Assembly (NCBI GenBank): GCA_019054805.1
Contig: JAHQIY010000007.1
Coordinates: forward strand, 4,035,501-4,099,500
Source: Brachionus manjavacas
Taxonomy: Eukaryota; Rotifera; Eurotatoria; Ploima; Brachionidae
Direction: 5' to 3'
Length of the DNA stretch: 64,000 nucleotides
The notes under the pieces are model-generated. The model ran no database searches and was not told the origin of the DNA. It saw only the letters and a program-made list of their open reading frames with translations. Shown here in pieces: positions 24,301 through 36,371 of the stretch. Each line of letters begins with the position of its first letter. Within the stretch, counting starts at the first letter, position 1. The translations under genes were made by a program, and so were the position numbers.

Positions 24301-27300
24301 ATGACTACCATCCACGAAGAAGACTATACCCACTTCAGGGCGACATTGTTCGCCGATCTTACTCAAAATTTAAAACCAGTCATCATTTCTCTGACAATGC
24401 TAGCGGAGGACTACTGCCGAAGCGATAACTATATCGCCAGGGCCATTGAAGAGTACATCGATGAGGTATTCCTTCACTCATTTCACTCCAAGCCTTCCAT
24501 AATTACTAATCTTTAAAGGTTCCACCAGATATCAAGATTCTAGGTCTATATTTAATCGATTCCATAATGAAGAACTTCAAGACCAACACATCCTATATCA
24601 AAATTTTTGAGAGAAATATTGTGTCCCTTTTCGAACGAGTCTTCAAATCGGTAAGTCCCTTTAGAATTTTGTAATTAACTTAAATAAAATGATTTTTAGG
24701 TATTTTTTTTTATTTTTAATTTTAATTATTTTAATAAAAATTAAAAAAACTATCAATGTACATTTTTAATATAATCCTTTGATAAGACCCTTTGGGTGGT
24801 ATAATGAGAACGGGCTCTAGTCCCCATTTGGTCTCTCTAATTGAATTTTTTTCAAGTTATTTGTTTAATTAATACTTGAAGTTTTTTTCATTCAAAGGTT
24901 GACGAAAATAACCGAAAAGCATTGTACAAATTAAGACAAACATGGCTAGATTTGTTCACTGTCCAGACCTTGTACGATCTTGACGTGCGGATAAAAAAAA
25001 TTGACCCAGCTTGGCCAATTACTGCAGTCATACCGACTTATGTTCCTACAGTGGTAAAGCCAGCACCACCGCCAATGAGAGAAATTGCGCCTCCGCCGCA
25101 GCCTGTACAGAAGAAGTCCGAGCCCAAACCTGTCATAACAAAAAAACCTCTTTTTGAAAAAGAACTAGAAAGCATCGGCACCAAAGTAGCGCTCAAGACT
25201 CAACCGGTAAAAAAAAATCCAGTCCTAACCATTACCAACAAGTCACCAGTGAAGCCAAATGTCAATAGCAAGCCAAAAATTGTCCAAAAAAATAACAATC
25301 TTGGCAAAAACGAAAAAAGTCCCGAAATTAAAGCCATTACCAAACAAGTTCCAAAAAACAATAGTATAAAAGCGGGTGAGTTACAGGAAAAAAAAATTTC
25401 CAACATCCAAAACCCTACAAATCAAACAAACAAAAAAATGAAACTATCTCCGACTTCAATTGACAAAATTCAGCCAAAAAAAATCATTCCAAAAAGCCCT
25501 AGTCTCGAGACCAAAAAAGAAAAGCCTACTGAGCCAATTGTTGCCAAATCCGTGTCTACATCTAACTTAAAGCATGCGATTTCGGATCGCAATGACAAAA
25601 AACCAGAAAACATTAAACGCATGAGATTCAGTGAAAATTCAGCTGAGCCCACAAAGCCTAGTGAAAAAGAATGTAAAATGGACGAAGGAAGCCAGGATGT
25701 GGACTTGCGTTTTTTGCCTCAAATTCCCACAAAGACACCTGCACCTGAACCAGTACCAAAACCGTCTGCAGAACCATCCAAGCTTATACCAAACATTGAT
25801 ATGAACCTAGTTAAAAGTATTCTCCAAAATGCCAAAGTTCTCGAAACCACCAAAGTTAATCAAGCTGTTTTAAACAATCGAACAAATAAGGACCAAGAAT
25901 TTAAAGAGCCCGAAGCTGCCAAAAAAGAAGTTACTCCTGAACCAGTCAGAGTACCATCTCCTCCAGCAGTTACTGCTCAACCTGTACCTCAATTGGAAAA
26001 TTTAGCTATAAATGAACACAAAGAAGAAGACAAGTATGATTTAAAAGATCTACCTCCGATTAAATTCAAAGACTACATAAACGAAAACTCGAACGATTCC
26101 TTGCTAATCATCGACGGTCGGTCGTACCGCATTCAGCCTGATGTCAAGCGCACTATCAAGGTCTACTATCATGATCATGAGGTATTTTGTGACACTAAGA
26201 ATAAGGATATTAAAGTGGACCAGCAACGCGTAGCCAAAATGGGCGACAACACCAAGGAAATCATGCTCAATGGGCGTCGAGTTCGCCTAATGTACATGGG
26301 AAAACGCATCGAATTGTGGATTGATGGAATTGCCTATCAATTTAGAGCCGATTCGCCTCCTAAACAAATTGTTCTCGTTTCATCGATGAATAACCAGGCA
26401 AAAAAGTACTACGTCACTATTGACAGCCGCACTTTGGATATGTATTTTAACAATTTTAAAGTTTGCACTATCAACGGTGGACCTTATGGAGATGGACCAA
26501 GTATACTCAGGGCCAGACTTGCGCCTGACGACACCGAACAGCATGAAATAAGCTTTGTTTGTCCGCCCAAGCGGATCATGATCGACGGAATTCCACGCAA
26601 AATGAGATACGATCTACCAGTACCATGTATTGAGATGGACAATGGTCAATTTCACATCATTAGGTTTACAGGTCCGCCTAAGGATATCTACATTGACAAC
26701 CAGTCATATTTGGTCCCATTTGACAAGACCATTCGCATCAAGTTGAATGGCAGAGCTCATGAGTTGGCCTGGGGTGGCCCCGGATTTGAGGTCATAGTTG
26801 ACGGTAGACCTTACGAATTACAGTTTAACAAACCAGAGAGAGAAATTAATATTGGAAATCGGTCTCATTTGGTCTGTATATATGGTGAGGCGCCTGATGT
26901 AAAAATATGTGGACGTTTGCCCAAAGAACTTTGTGAAAAGGCCCAGCAAATTGAGTTCAAGCCGATCACTGTAAAGCCGCCGCCTCTAATGACTCAGCCT
27001 GTGCCTACTCCGACTGATCCAAGCATTTTAAAAGCAGTGGAAAGCATTGCCAAACCGCAAACCTCTAATGTACATGATTTATTTAATAGATTAAAAGATT
27101 ACAATTTGCTGGACAGTCTCTGCAAATCCGACAAAAAAGAAGAAGACATGAAAGTTCCCGATTTGACTAGTTTTGATGCTGACTTGCTCAAACAAAAGTA
27201 CACAGCTGCCTTTAAGAGTTTGTATAGTGGCGACCAGTGCTCTGAATGTGGCAATCGTTTTAACAAAAATGCAGTATCCAATGGATCAACTAGTAGTAGA

Positions 27301-27765
27301 TATGCAAAACATTTGGATTGGCATTATAGACAAAATAAAAAAGAAAAGGAAGAAATTAATAAAGCGCACTCTAGATCTTGGTATTACACTCTCAAAGATT
27401 GGGTTTTGTTCGAGGAAATAAGTGAAGAGCAGGTGGTAAGCAATGACGCTAATGTAAATGAAGAAGAGTCTGCCGGAGAAAGGCACCAAGTTATGAACGA
27501 TGAATCCCAAAACAGAAGTATTTTTGCTAATAATGGCATTAGAACATGTCCCGCTACTGATGACATTGAGGACTTCTGCGCAATTTGTAAAGACCCATTT
27601 GAAATTTTTTGGTATGCTGAAAAGGAAGAGTGGCACTTTAAAGATGCCATCCGCGTTGATAACAAGATTTATCATCCGATTTGTTACGAGGACAACAAAG
27701 AAGAAAATGAAGTAAATCAAAGTCAGGAACTTAACGTGACTCCAGTTAAAATGGAGCCTAATTAA
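24301..27765 (+). CDS. PCF11: Pre-mRNA cleavage complex 2 protein PCF11
   Basis: Three exons, 24301-24465, 24519-24650 and 24898-27765 (1054 aa), all joins phase 0. Residues 1-135 form the CTD-interacting domain: LKPVIISLTMLAEDY, then after the first intron VPPDIKILGLYLIDSIMKNF, then RKALYKLRQTWLDLF. It reads the Ser2-phosphorylated tail of RNA polymerase II. A long Pro/Lys-rich disordered middle follows. Residues about 500-780 hold repeated beta-type units with the core IDG-xx-Y/R (LIIDGRSYRI, LWIDGIAYQF, IMIDGIPRKM, IYIDNQSYLV, VIVDGRPYEL). Near the C-terminus are two zinc fingers: CSEC at residue 880 with HLDWH, and CAIC at 993 with HPIC. SRSWYYTLKDW between them matches the conserved SxKWFxSxxDW block of PCF11. 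PCF11 is the core of cleavage factor II and drives transcription termination. The start is the first ATG in the CID frame. Confidence 0.93.
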
Positions 27766-27885
27766 TACAAATAATTTTGTTAATTGTTGGAAAAAGAAAT
27801 GTAAAATTTAGTTTTATTTTTATTTTATTTAAATATCGAAAATATAAATTTATTTTTTTAATTATTATTGATAATTTAAGATATA

Positions 27886-27891
27886 AATAAA
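27886..27891 (+). terminator. Candidate poly(A) signal of PCF11
   Basis: AATAAA lies 121 bases after the PCF11 stop, in an AT-rich 3' flank. Confidence 0.35.
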
Positions 27892-29392
27892 TAATTGAAA
27901 ATTAAAAGTTTTTATTTTTTTTCCAGCTTTTCGAATTATTTATCATAAATGTTGCATGATAAGAAAAAAAATATTTTTGTGATTACTCTGTTAATTTGAT
28001 TTAATCTGCTGGTCATATTAAAATATTTTGATCGAGATGGCAATCTCGATTTTATAAATTTTCATCGAATTTTTAGACTTATCAAAATTTTAGTTCGAAC
28101 TTAGTTGGTTAAATTGATAAAAATTGAATAAAGTATACTTTAGAAGAAAAAAAATTGCCAAAAAATTCAATTTCTTTTGGAAGTTTTTTTCTTTTTTAAA
28201 ATATGTTATTATAGTCAAGCAATTTCTTATAAAAACATTTTTATTTTCATCTTTAAAAATATATTGATAAAAGTCCGTGAGATTCTTTTAGACTCTTCAA
28301 GCAAGTGTAAATTTTTTATTCAGTAAATGACATAAATAAATCCAAATAAATCCTGATATCAAATTTTAATGAAAAAGAAAAATTTTTATAAGAAAATTGA
28401 ACCAACAGGCTTTGCCATACGTCAGATAAATGAGACTAAATTTTTGGAACAAGCTTTTCATTTTTTTTGAATTTTAGGTGTGTTTAAATTTTTTATATTG
28501 GATTGAACGAGTTGTCTTAAAAAGTTCAGTAAAGGAATTCATGAAGTAGAACTTTGATTATTGACTACCAATTATGTAATAAAATTAAAAAAGAATTAAC
28601 AAACAAACGAACACAAGAAATCGAAAATTAAATTATTCACAACTATATATAAAGAAAACTTTTTTTTGCAATGGTTGTAATTTTTTCTTGTAAAAATAGA
28701 AGTTATACAAATCTTTTTTTAGAAATTACTTCTTGAATTCGAGGAAAAAAATTATCTTCATTGATTTTATAATTTTATATTTAATTTTTTTAGTCATTGC
28801 AGAATCTGGCGTAATATTTTGAAATAAATAATAAATGTTAATATCAGTATCTTAATTTTTATAATTTTTAGGAATTATTTTTTATTTCCAAAAAATTAAA
28901 AAAAAACAAAAAAAATTGATTTTTCATTCTTTTATGTTTCTTTTTGTTTTGAATAAATAATGAAATCTTTTAGACCTAAATAAAAAAATATTTAGGTATT
29001 TTTTTGTTTAGGTCTAAAAGAAAAAAAAACCTAAATTACACTAAAAAAAAAATACAATAAAATAAAAAAATACATAAAAAAACATAAAAAATACATAAAA
29101 TAAAAAATAAATGTATTTTTAATTTTATGTATTTTCTGACCCTCTTTAGTTCTTAATCTTGAATTGGTTAAAACTTTGACTTCTCACCATTTTGACTTTT
29201 GACAACCTCTGCCTTATCCTTTTTAATTCTATTTTTATAACAATCGCTTAATCTATTGACCGATCTATTGACGCTAATGATAATTTTTTTAAAGTATATT
29301 TTTATTTAAAAATAAAATAAGAAGAGAATTTTTTCTGAAAATAAATGCAAAATTACATCATAACGCAAAAAAAGGTCCAAAAGATAAATTTT
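27892..29392. other. Intergenic DNA, PCF11 to MITE copy A
   Basis: No genes seen. It holds a strong hairpin at 28967-29020 and A-rich simple sequence at 29030-29110. Confidence 0.5.
28967..29020. repeat. Perfect 14-base inverted repeat (hairpin)
   Basis: cttttagacctaaa at 28967-28980 is the exact reverse complement of 29007-29020. The 26-base loop contains a second inverted pair (ctaaat / atttag). A related acctaaat lies just downstream at 29029. Confidence 0.7.
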
Positions 29393-29966
29393 GGCATTGT
29401 GAATTTTCATACAAACCTTAAAAAATAACAAAATTTTTTTTTCATAAATTAAAAATTGACAAAATCTAGTTTTTTGATTTTTGATGAAATAACATGAAAA
29501 AAAAAGTTTTACTAGATTCAAGGAAAAAAAATAATTCTAATTAGCACAGAATTAATGATCAAATAAAAAATCAATATTTTAAGATTTCTTTATTTTTGTC
29601 TCTATGATCTGCTCTAATTGAAATTTTTTTCAATTTGTTAATTTATTTTATTTAAATGTTAAAATTCTGTCACTGCTAAGCAAATGATATTGAAATGTTA
29701 ATTAATACAATTTACATGTTTATTTATAAACCAATTTAAAATAAAGAATAGCCGAGAATTTAATCTTCAATTTTCAATTTAATTTGATTAAAAATAATAA
29801 AATTATTGACAAATTTTTTTAAACTTTTCTGCAGTACAAAATCCAAATTTTTATTAATTATTTATTGATTCAATTAAGGCCAATTCTGGTGATGTTTAAA
29901 AGAAAATAAAATTAATTAATTATTTAAATTTTGCTTGGGTATTGTTAAAGGAAAATTCACAGTGCC
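29393..29966. mobile_element. MITE family copy A (574 bases, TIR ggcattgtgaattttc)
   Basis: The left end ggcattgtgaattttcatac is matched by the reverse complement of the right end, ggcactgtgaattttcctt. The body is clearly homologous to copy B at 51537-52070: aacatgaaa, then ctatgatct, then attttatttaaa and aaaattctgtca blocks in the same order. Flanks ataaatttt and tttaatttt agree at 7 of 9 positions, an eroded 9-base target duplication. It has no coding capacity and lies between PCF11 and the Neverland-like gene. Confidence 0.7.
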
Positions 29967-30254
29967 TTTAATTTTTTGAATTTTTTACTTCTTTTTTATT
30001 TTTTAAAAACAAAAAATTTAATCTATGTTTTTTAATATTTATTTATTTTTAATTCTAATTGTTTCATAATGGAATCATGTCGATTCGTTTTCATCTATTA
30101 AATAAAAATCGTTTCAATTAATTTCAACGATAGACTCAAAAAAATAAAGAATTTATGTAATCTGTAAAATTTAGGCAGTTAAAGAAAATTAAACACCAAA
30201 ATTCAATTTTTTTTTTTCTACAATAACTATTTTGTTCGCATTGTTAATAATGAA

Positions 30255-31574
30255 TTACCAGTCAAGAGCATCTTGTTTTTTTTCGAATTCATGACATCCC
30301 TCATAGAATTCAGCATACCAATTTCTCCATGAAATTAAATTTCTGTCAGCCTCAGTCTTTAAATTGTATGTCAATTTGGAGCCAAAAATTTTATTGTTCC
30401 AAATTAACATGTCCGAAACTAACTGCTGAACTTCTGAATAAAGCATAAAAGCGGAAACAAAATAGGGCAAATATGAGCTTGCAAAAATACGATGAGACAC
30501 TCGAATATTGAACTTTTTCAGTGGAGTGATTGATTGAGCGAATGTGACCTCAAATAATTTGGATTTCAAAAATAAATAAACCAAAGCTGGTCCCAATTGA
30601 AATCCAGTTGCATTGAAAAGAAAAAATTTCCAACCAAATATTTTAACATAGCTATCCAAACTAATTACGTTTATATATTTTTTATTGCTTTCGTTTAAAT
30701 AAGTCTTTAAAATTTTCATTTTAAATTCATTAATAAATTCTTTTTTGTGCTTCATGACTTCGAATAAATCGTCTTCAGTTGCTCTATGACTAAGCATTTT
30801 CCATTCGAATTTTATTAAAGAAGTAAAAGTAAACAATCTGGTGTGTAAAAAGTCAAAATGACGAATATCAGCTCCATTTTCTGGTATTTCCTGAATGTGA
30901 CAATTGACAAAATTAATACTCTCTCCTCTATAATCAAGTTTCACATTCAAATCAAAAGGTTCGTATGGAATATTGTTCTGAAATTCTTCTCTACTATCAA
31001 ACCATACGAGTATGGTTCCATTTAGTTCTCTAACATGATATTTTTTTAGATTAACATTTCCCGAATAGCATTTGTAAAGATAGTCTCCATCAACTTTTGT
31101 TGCTTCCTTAATATCATGGTACTCGAATTGGTCAACTTGCTTTTTATTTAAACTTTCACTAGATACAACACAATTGCCAGTTTCTCCGTCGAAAACCCAG
31201 CCATGAAATGGACATTGTATGCATGATTTGTTTTTAACAATACCACCTTTTCCCAAATTAGCCCCCATGTGTGAACAAAACGCGTCTAATGCATAAACTT
31301 TAGAGTTTGTACCTCGAAATATAACTACATTACGACCACAATAGTCAAAATGCTTCACATCATTGATATTCAATTGATCCGAATTTAAAAGACGATACCA
31401 TCCATTTGGATAGAAAGGTGGACACTTGCCTCTAGGCTTGTTCGGATTAGGAGCTTCATCTTTTTGACGAAAAACATAAAAACGGTATTTTTTGTAGTAA
31501 AGAAAATATAAAACACCAAAGCCTATGGTTATGAGAATCAATTGAAAATTATCACAAAACCATACATGAACCAT
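30255..31574 (-). CDS. nvd: Cholesterol 7-desaturase, Neverland/DAF-36 type Rieske oxygenase
   Basis: Single exon, 439 aa. The start is the ATG at 31574, which places a membrane segment (residues about 9-28, FQLILITIGFGVLYFLYY) at the N-terminus. The Rieske centre is complete: C100-x-H102 and C121-x2-H124 (CSHMGANLG, CPFHGW), binding a 2Fe-2S cluster. The mononuclear iron site follows in ENGADIRHFDFLH, with D236, H239 and H244 as likely ligands. Neverland in insects and DAF-36 in nematodes convert cholesterol to 7-dehydrocholesterol in steroid-hormone synthesis and act at the ER membrane. The same reaction here is inferred from the motif set and length. The gene is intronless, unlike its neighbours. 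Confidence 0.88.
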   Translation of the reverse strand: MVHVWFCDNFQLILITIGFGVLYFLYYKKYRFYVFRQKDEAPNPNKPRGKCPPFYPNGWYRLLNSDQLNINDVKHFDYCGRNVVIFRGTNSKVYALDAFCSHMGANLGKGGIVKNKSCIQCPFHGWVFDGETGNCVVSSESLNKKQVDQFEYHDIKEATKVDGDYLYKCYSGNVNLKKYHVRELNGTILVWFDSREEFQNNIPYEPFDLNVKLDYRGESINFVNCHIQEIPENGADIRHFDFLHTRLFTFTSLIKFEWKMLSHRATEDDLFEVMKHKKEFINEFKMKILKTYLNESNKKYINVISLDSYVKIFGWKFFLFNATGFQLGPALVYLFLKSKLFEVTFAQSITPLKKFNIRVSHRIFASSYLPYFVSAFMLYSEVQQLVSDMLIWNNKIFGSKLTYNLKTEADRNLISWRNWYAEFYEGCHEFEKKQDALDW

Positions 31575-33202
31575 TTTAGTAAAATTTTTTAAAATTTTTT
31601 TCAAACTTTATTTATTTCTTTCTTTTATGTTTGAAAATTATTTTCCAAATTTTATATGTTGCTATAGGTATTTTAACAAATAATTGGTAAATCGTAAAGA
31701 AAAACAGAGCTGTGATTTTGTTATAGGTGAATTATAATTTAAGAAAAAATTTAAATTATGCCTTATTAAGTTTGTTTCTCTGGATTGTGAATTTTATTTA
31801 AATATGTACCTTATGATTTTAAAGCATTGACGATTGAACAAAATGTAGAATTAAGCATATTTTAACAATAAAAAAGCTTAAATTGTCAAAACAGATTCTT
31901 AATCCGGCTCCTATCAAAACTAAATTGATAATTTTTTTTAGAAAAAAAGATTCGATTATAATTATTTTTAGGAGCTTATCTTGTTTTTTTCAAAATTTGA
32001 TATCTCTGATTTTTTGTTTATAGAATAATTAAAATCACATGATAGAAATTTTAAAAATAATTCAAAATGATATGATAAGATATTGTGATATTTATTCAAA
32101 GTCTACTTAATAGACTTAATTTTCAGTGTTAATTAATTTATTTATTAATAAATATTCAACACTTCATATGAATCAGAAATGTTGATTTTTCAAGGTAAAT
32201 CAAAAGTTTTTTTTTAATTGTTAAAATAAAAATTAAGTGGTAAATTTGAATCGAAATCATTTCAAAAATAAAAATCATCAGTCCCGCAAACTTAAAGCTA
32301 GAAGTTTTATTTAGTCACAAATAATAATCTTTGAAAGCAACCAAATTATAAATAAACATATCATTCTTTAGAAATATATTTACTTAACTGTGATATTCTC
32401 AAAAATCTTACTCAAATTATGTTCTATTTGAACTTATTTTGATTATAAAAAAACATTTAAAATTTAAATATTTCAAATTAATCAGAGAGGTTATTCCAAA
32501 GAAAAAATGTATTCATTTTCATTTCAGTTTTCCAAGGCTTTAAACAATTATTATTTTTTCTGAGAAAAAAACTAAATGAATCAACTGCTTTCAGTAAAAT
32601 ACATTATTTAGACTCCACTTGGATCATTTGAATGATATAATTAAATTAAACAAATATCAGTCTAGACAGAATTCAGAAGAGATCTGTTGTAGATTTAATC
32701 TATAATGTTCTTCTCCTTCCATCCACTAAAAATTTTATAATTTAAAAATAAAATTAATATTTTACCATATTTTATTATGATTTTGAAAATAGAGTTAAAA
32801 TATGAATTATTAAGTTATTATTTATTTCAAATATTACGCCATATTCGGCAATGTTTAAAAACTTTCTAATTTATAATATAATTAAAATTTTCAATGTTTA
32901 TCTAAAAAGAATGATAAGAATAGCTAATATTGTTTCTAGATTAAAATGGATGAAGAAGATGAATTTTAAAATAATTAATTTTAGATAATTACAAAGCTAA
33001 AATCTCTTAGGATTTGTTGTTTATCATATTTTTTTTTAATTTCCATTATTTAAAATTAATTGAATCAATTAAGTCTTTTTTATCGCATTCTACCAAATCT
33101 TGGATCAAATAATAATTGAATTTTTGAAAAATGAGAATAAAAACTGCTTTATCGTATTGAGTAACATTAGTTGTCAGACTGGCTATAGAATAGAAATGGT
33201 TT

Positions 33203-33337
33203 CTATATATCGAATTTCCGGCTTCGTTGTGTAATTACTACCTTTTTTCCCTGAACCCTCAAATATTTAATGATGTACGAACTGTCCTTCACTGCTTCTA
33301 TATTTTTATCGATTTTAATTTTTACTTTATTTGCCAT
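33203..33337 (-). other. 44-residue open frame, unidentified
   Basis: ATG to TAG, Lys-rich (starts MANKVKIKIDKNIEAV, ends KVVITQRSRKFDI). The local base composition is less AT-rich than around it. It resembles the start of a transposase-like protein only loosely. It may be a dead fragment. Confidence 0.2.
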
Positions 33338-34721
33338 ATTTTTTAGTTTTGATTTTTTTAATCATAAGGAACTTAAGATCGACACTTTTTAACAAATAGA
33401 TAAATAATGAACAAATAGTATTTTAGTTAAGGAAAATTAGAATAAAGCGGTGGACAAAAATATAGAAGAATTCAAATTTGAAAAATTAAAATTGATATTT
33501 TCTCTTAACATTTTAAGAATAAAAAAATGATTTTTGTTGTAAAATTTATAAATCATCTATTTTTAATAAAAAAATAATCGAAAGAGTAATAACACAAGAA
33601 AAAAAAGGGTAAAAATAAACAATTAATAACAGAATTTGTTGTAATGATCAACATAATTTGACTTGATATTTTTGATCTAACCTTTTTTTGATCTCGAATT
33701 TTTCAATTTATTACCTGGAAATTTGATCATCACTCATCAAAACGTTAGCTAATTAAAATTTGAACAGATTTGTCTAAACTCAAAACCAATTTTTTTATTA
33801 ACAGATTTATGATCATCCTTTTTATTCTATTTACCTAAAAAACTATTATTACAAATTATTAAAAATACAGTTTAGGTTATGAATGGATAGTTTGGAATGG
33901 ACCTTAGTCCTTCCTTTCAGTCAAATGTTCTTAGTTGATACTAAAAAAAAAGATCCAAATAGAAAAAGGAATAAATAAGAAGTTTTTTTAAATTAATGTT
34001 CTATAATTTAAAAAAGCAAAAAGATATGTTTTAAAATAAAAAAAATGCATTAAATTTATCTTTTCGAGATATTTGAAAGAATTCAAAATTATTTAGTTTA
34101 AAAAGAGGTAATGAAGATGATTGTATGAGCTGAAGTTTTGCTTTTTCTTTTTTCAGTTTGTCAAAATTATCCAAAAACATATCTAAAAATCAAGTTATTT
34201 CTTCAGATAAATTTTTAGTTTTTTATTTTGATAACATTATTAAAATAACTGAAATTTTTTCGATAAAGATTTACAATTAAATAGAAAAATAAAAATAGGA
34301 AATTTGATGAAATATCCGACTTAAAACATCTGCTTCCCTACAGAATGATAATGGCTACAAATTTGAACATGATATGTCCTGTTTGTTGTGCTACAGGAAA
34401 GAATATTTTCAATAAATGCTTTACCGTTAAATTGTTTTATAACTAAGACTGATTATATAAAAAAAGATATTTTAAACCATCCAGCTTTTTTCAATGTCAT
34501 ATAAAATTTGATCAAAAACCAGATTTTGCGCAAACAAAAATTTCATTTTTCAATTTTAATTTTAAAATTTTAATCAATAAGATTTTATTTCTATTTGTTA
34601 TTATTTTTTTAAAATCAATTATTCCCCTTAAATTTTAAACAAAAATTTTTAAAAACTAAACTAAGAAAATTGAACAGCATTCAATTTATAAAATTTTTAC
34701 AGACTGACAGAAGTATTCTTT

Positions 34722-34868
34722 ATGCAAACATTTAGATGGATTAGAAAATTCTCCAATTTCGAATTTCAGTTTGCCGGTTTTCATTCAGCTCGTCAATACA
34801 CTGATGATATTGTTACAGTTGCATCACAAAGCAAGATATTGGATATTTTTAAATCAATTAAGACTTAG
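34722..34868 (+). pseudogene. Possible reverse-transcriptase scrap
   Basis: A 48-residue ATG frame whose middle reads RQYTDDIVTVASQS, similar to the YADDI-V box of non-LTR reverse transcriptases. No other RT blocks are legible nearby, so this is a weak call. Confidence 0.2.
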
Positions 34869-36371
34869 ATTTGAAACATGGATAATTTTTGAAATATCAA
34901 AAAAAGTTTTTTCATTCAAATCATTGAAAAAATTAAATTAGATTTTTTTTTATTTTCATTTTAATTATGTATTTTTTATGATTCTTTGACTTATTATAAT
35001 TCTTGAATTTAAATTTTGTATAAACTAGTGAATATTTTTAAAAATTATTGATTCTCAATTTTCGACAGATTTTATAAAAATTCGATTTTAGATATTGTGA
35101 AATTCAAATACAAATCGAACTTAAAATTTTCCTTTTTGATAAATTAAAATTAAAGATAATAAAATATTTTTAGAAAGTGCCGAATGGTACAGCATACTTT
35201 GTTGCCCCTTTTATGCTTAAAATAATTTTTCTAATATTAGAATAAGATGAAAATAAAACATCAACAAGATTTAAATTGATTATTGATTTGATTTACTATA
35301 ATATAAAGAAAATAAAGATTTTATTTTTTTGGTAAAAAAGTATATTGCACTATTCTGCACTATTTTTTCAAATATATTTTACTATCTTTAATTTCAATTT
35401 ATAAAAAAGGATGAATTTATGACTAATTTGTATTTGAAATTCACAACGCTGATTTTTATGTCAAAATTAGAATAAATTCATGCTCAACTAACAAAATTAT
35501 TATAAACTATGTTACAGTTTTAAAGCTCTAACCACACTTTTTATTATATTTATGTTTAGACCGAGTTTGCTTTGATTTAAAAATTGCGTAATCCTCCGGA
35601 CAAAAAATATTTTAATAAAAAGAAAAAAATTGTTTATTTCTTGAAAGAAAAAAATTTCGTTAATTAAAAATTCTATATCTTTTCTGTTGATTAAGATTGG
35701 CAAGCGAAAACCACTAGATAAGCATCTTTGATAAAAAATCACGCTAGACAAAAGAAACTTGCACGAACTTTAATTATAATTTTTCGAATTAAATATGAAA
35801 TTATTCATCAAATATAAATTTTATATGCAGCTTAATAGAAAATTTCATTCAACAACAAAAATGTATTTAATTTTTAATGCACTTGAGCGTGAAAGAAAAT
35901 CTAGGATATTTTTTTCTAAATAATAGTCATCTTCTAGTCAGACTCGGTTTTAACCCAATTTCACAATTTAAAATTTAAATGATACTCTTGAGATTTCTTA
36001 GCAACTTAAAATTAAAACCAGACCATTTAAATCATTTTCTTTTTTTTCAAAAACATGGTATCCTCTTGCCACGAATGCATAGATTGGTAGAAAATTATTA
36101 CCCTTCTTGTTATCAACCATTTCAAATTTAGTTTGCCAAAGTTGATATTTATGAAAATTAGGTTTGATTATTAACAAAAGAAATTGGCATTTAGATCAAA
36201 TTTGTGGTGTTGATTTGGAAACTTTGAGGTCCATTGATAAATAGAGATCAAGTATCGTTTTAACTGATAATAATCAAGCTGAGAGAAAAAGCCGATAATT
36301 TATCTTTAATTTTTTTATTTAGATAAATTTTATTTTCTTGGTTGTATTATGTAAATAGATAGGATTTTAAA

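Larger units (their letters stand above)
31575..36371. other. Gene-poor 4.8 kb intergenic region
   Basis: No supported genes. It contains scattered small open frames (33203-33337 minus, 34722-34868 plus, annotated separately) and less AT-rich patches near 33180-33290 and 34330-34420 that may be decayed mobile DNA. It should include the promoters of the divergent nvd-like and SCHIP1 genes. Confidence 0.5.

Noticed and set aside
25200-27720. Several open frames antisense to PCF11
   Set aside because: They are shadows of the strongly coding plus strand, which contains the CID and zinc fingers.
29306-29521. 71-codon minus-strand open frame
   Set aside because: It overlaps the left end of MITE copy A, has no ATG with context, and its Phe/Leu-rich composition is what AT-rich noncoding DNA gives.
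35512-35751. 79-codon minus-strand open frame
   Set aside because: Composition is Ile/Phe/Leu-rich without domain, repeats or splice support; no sign of selection visible.
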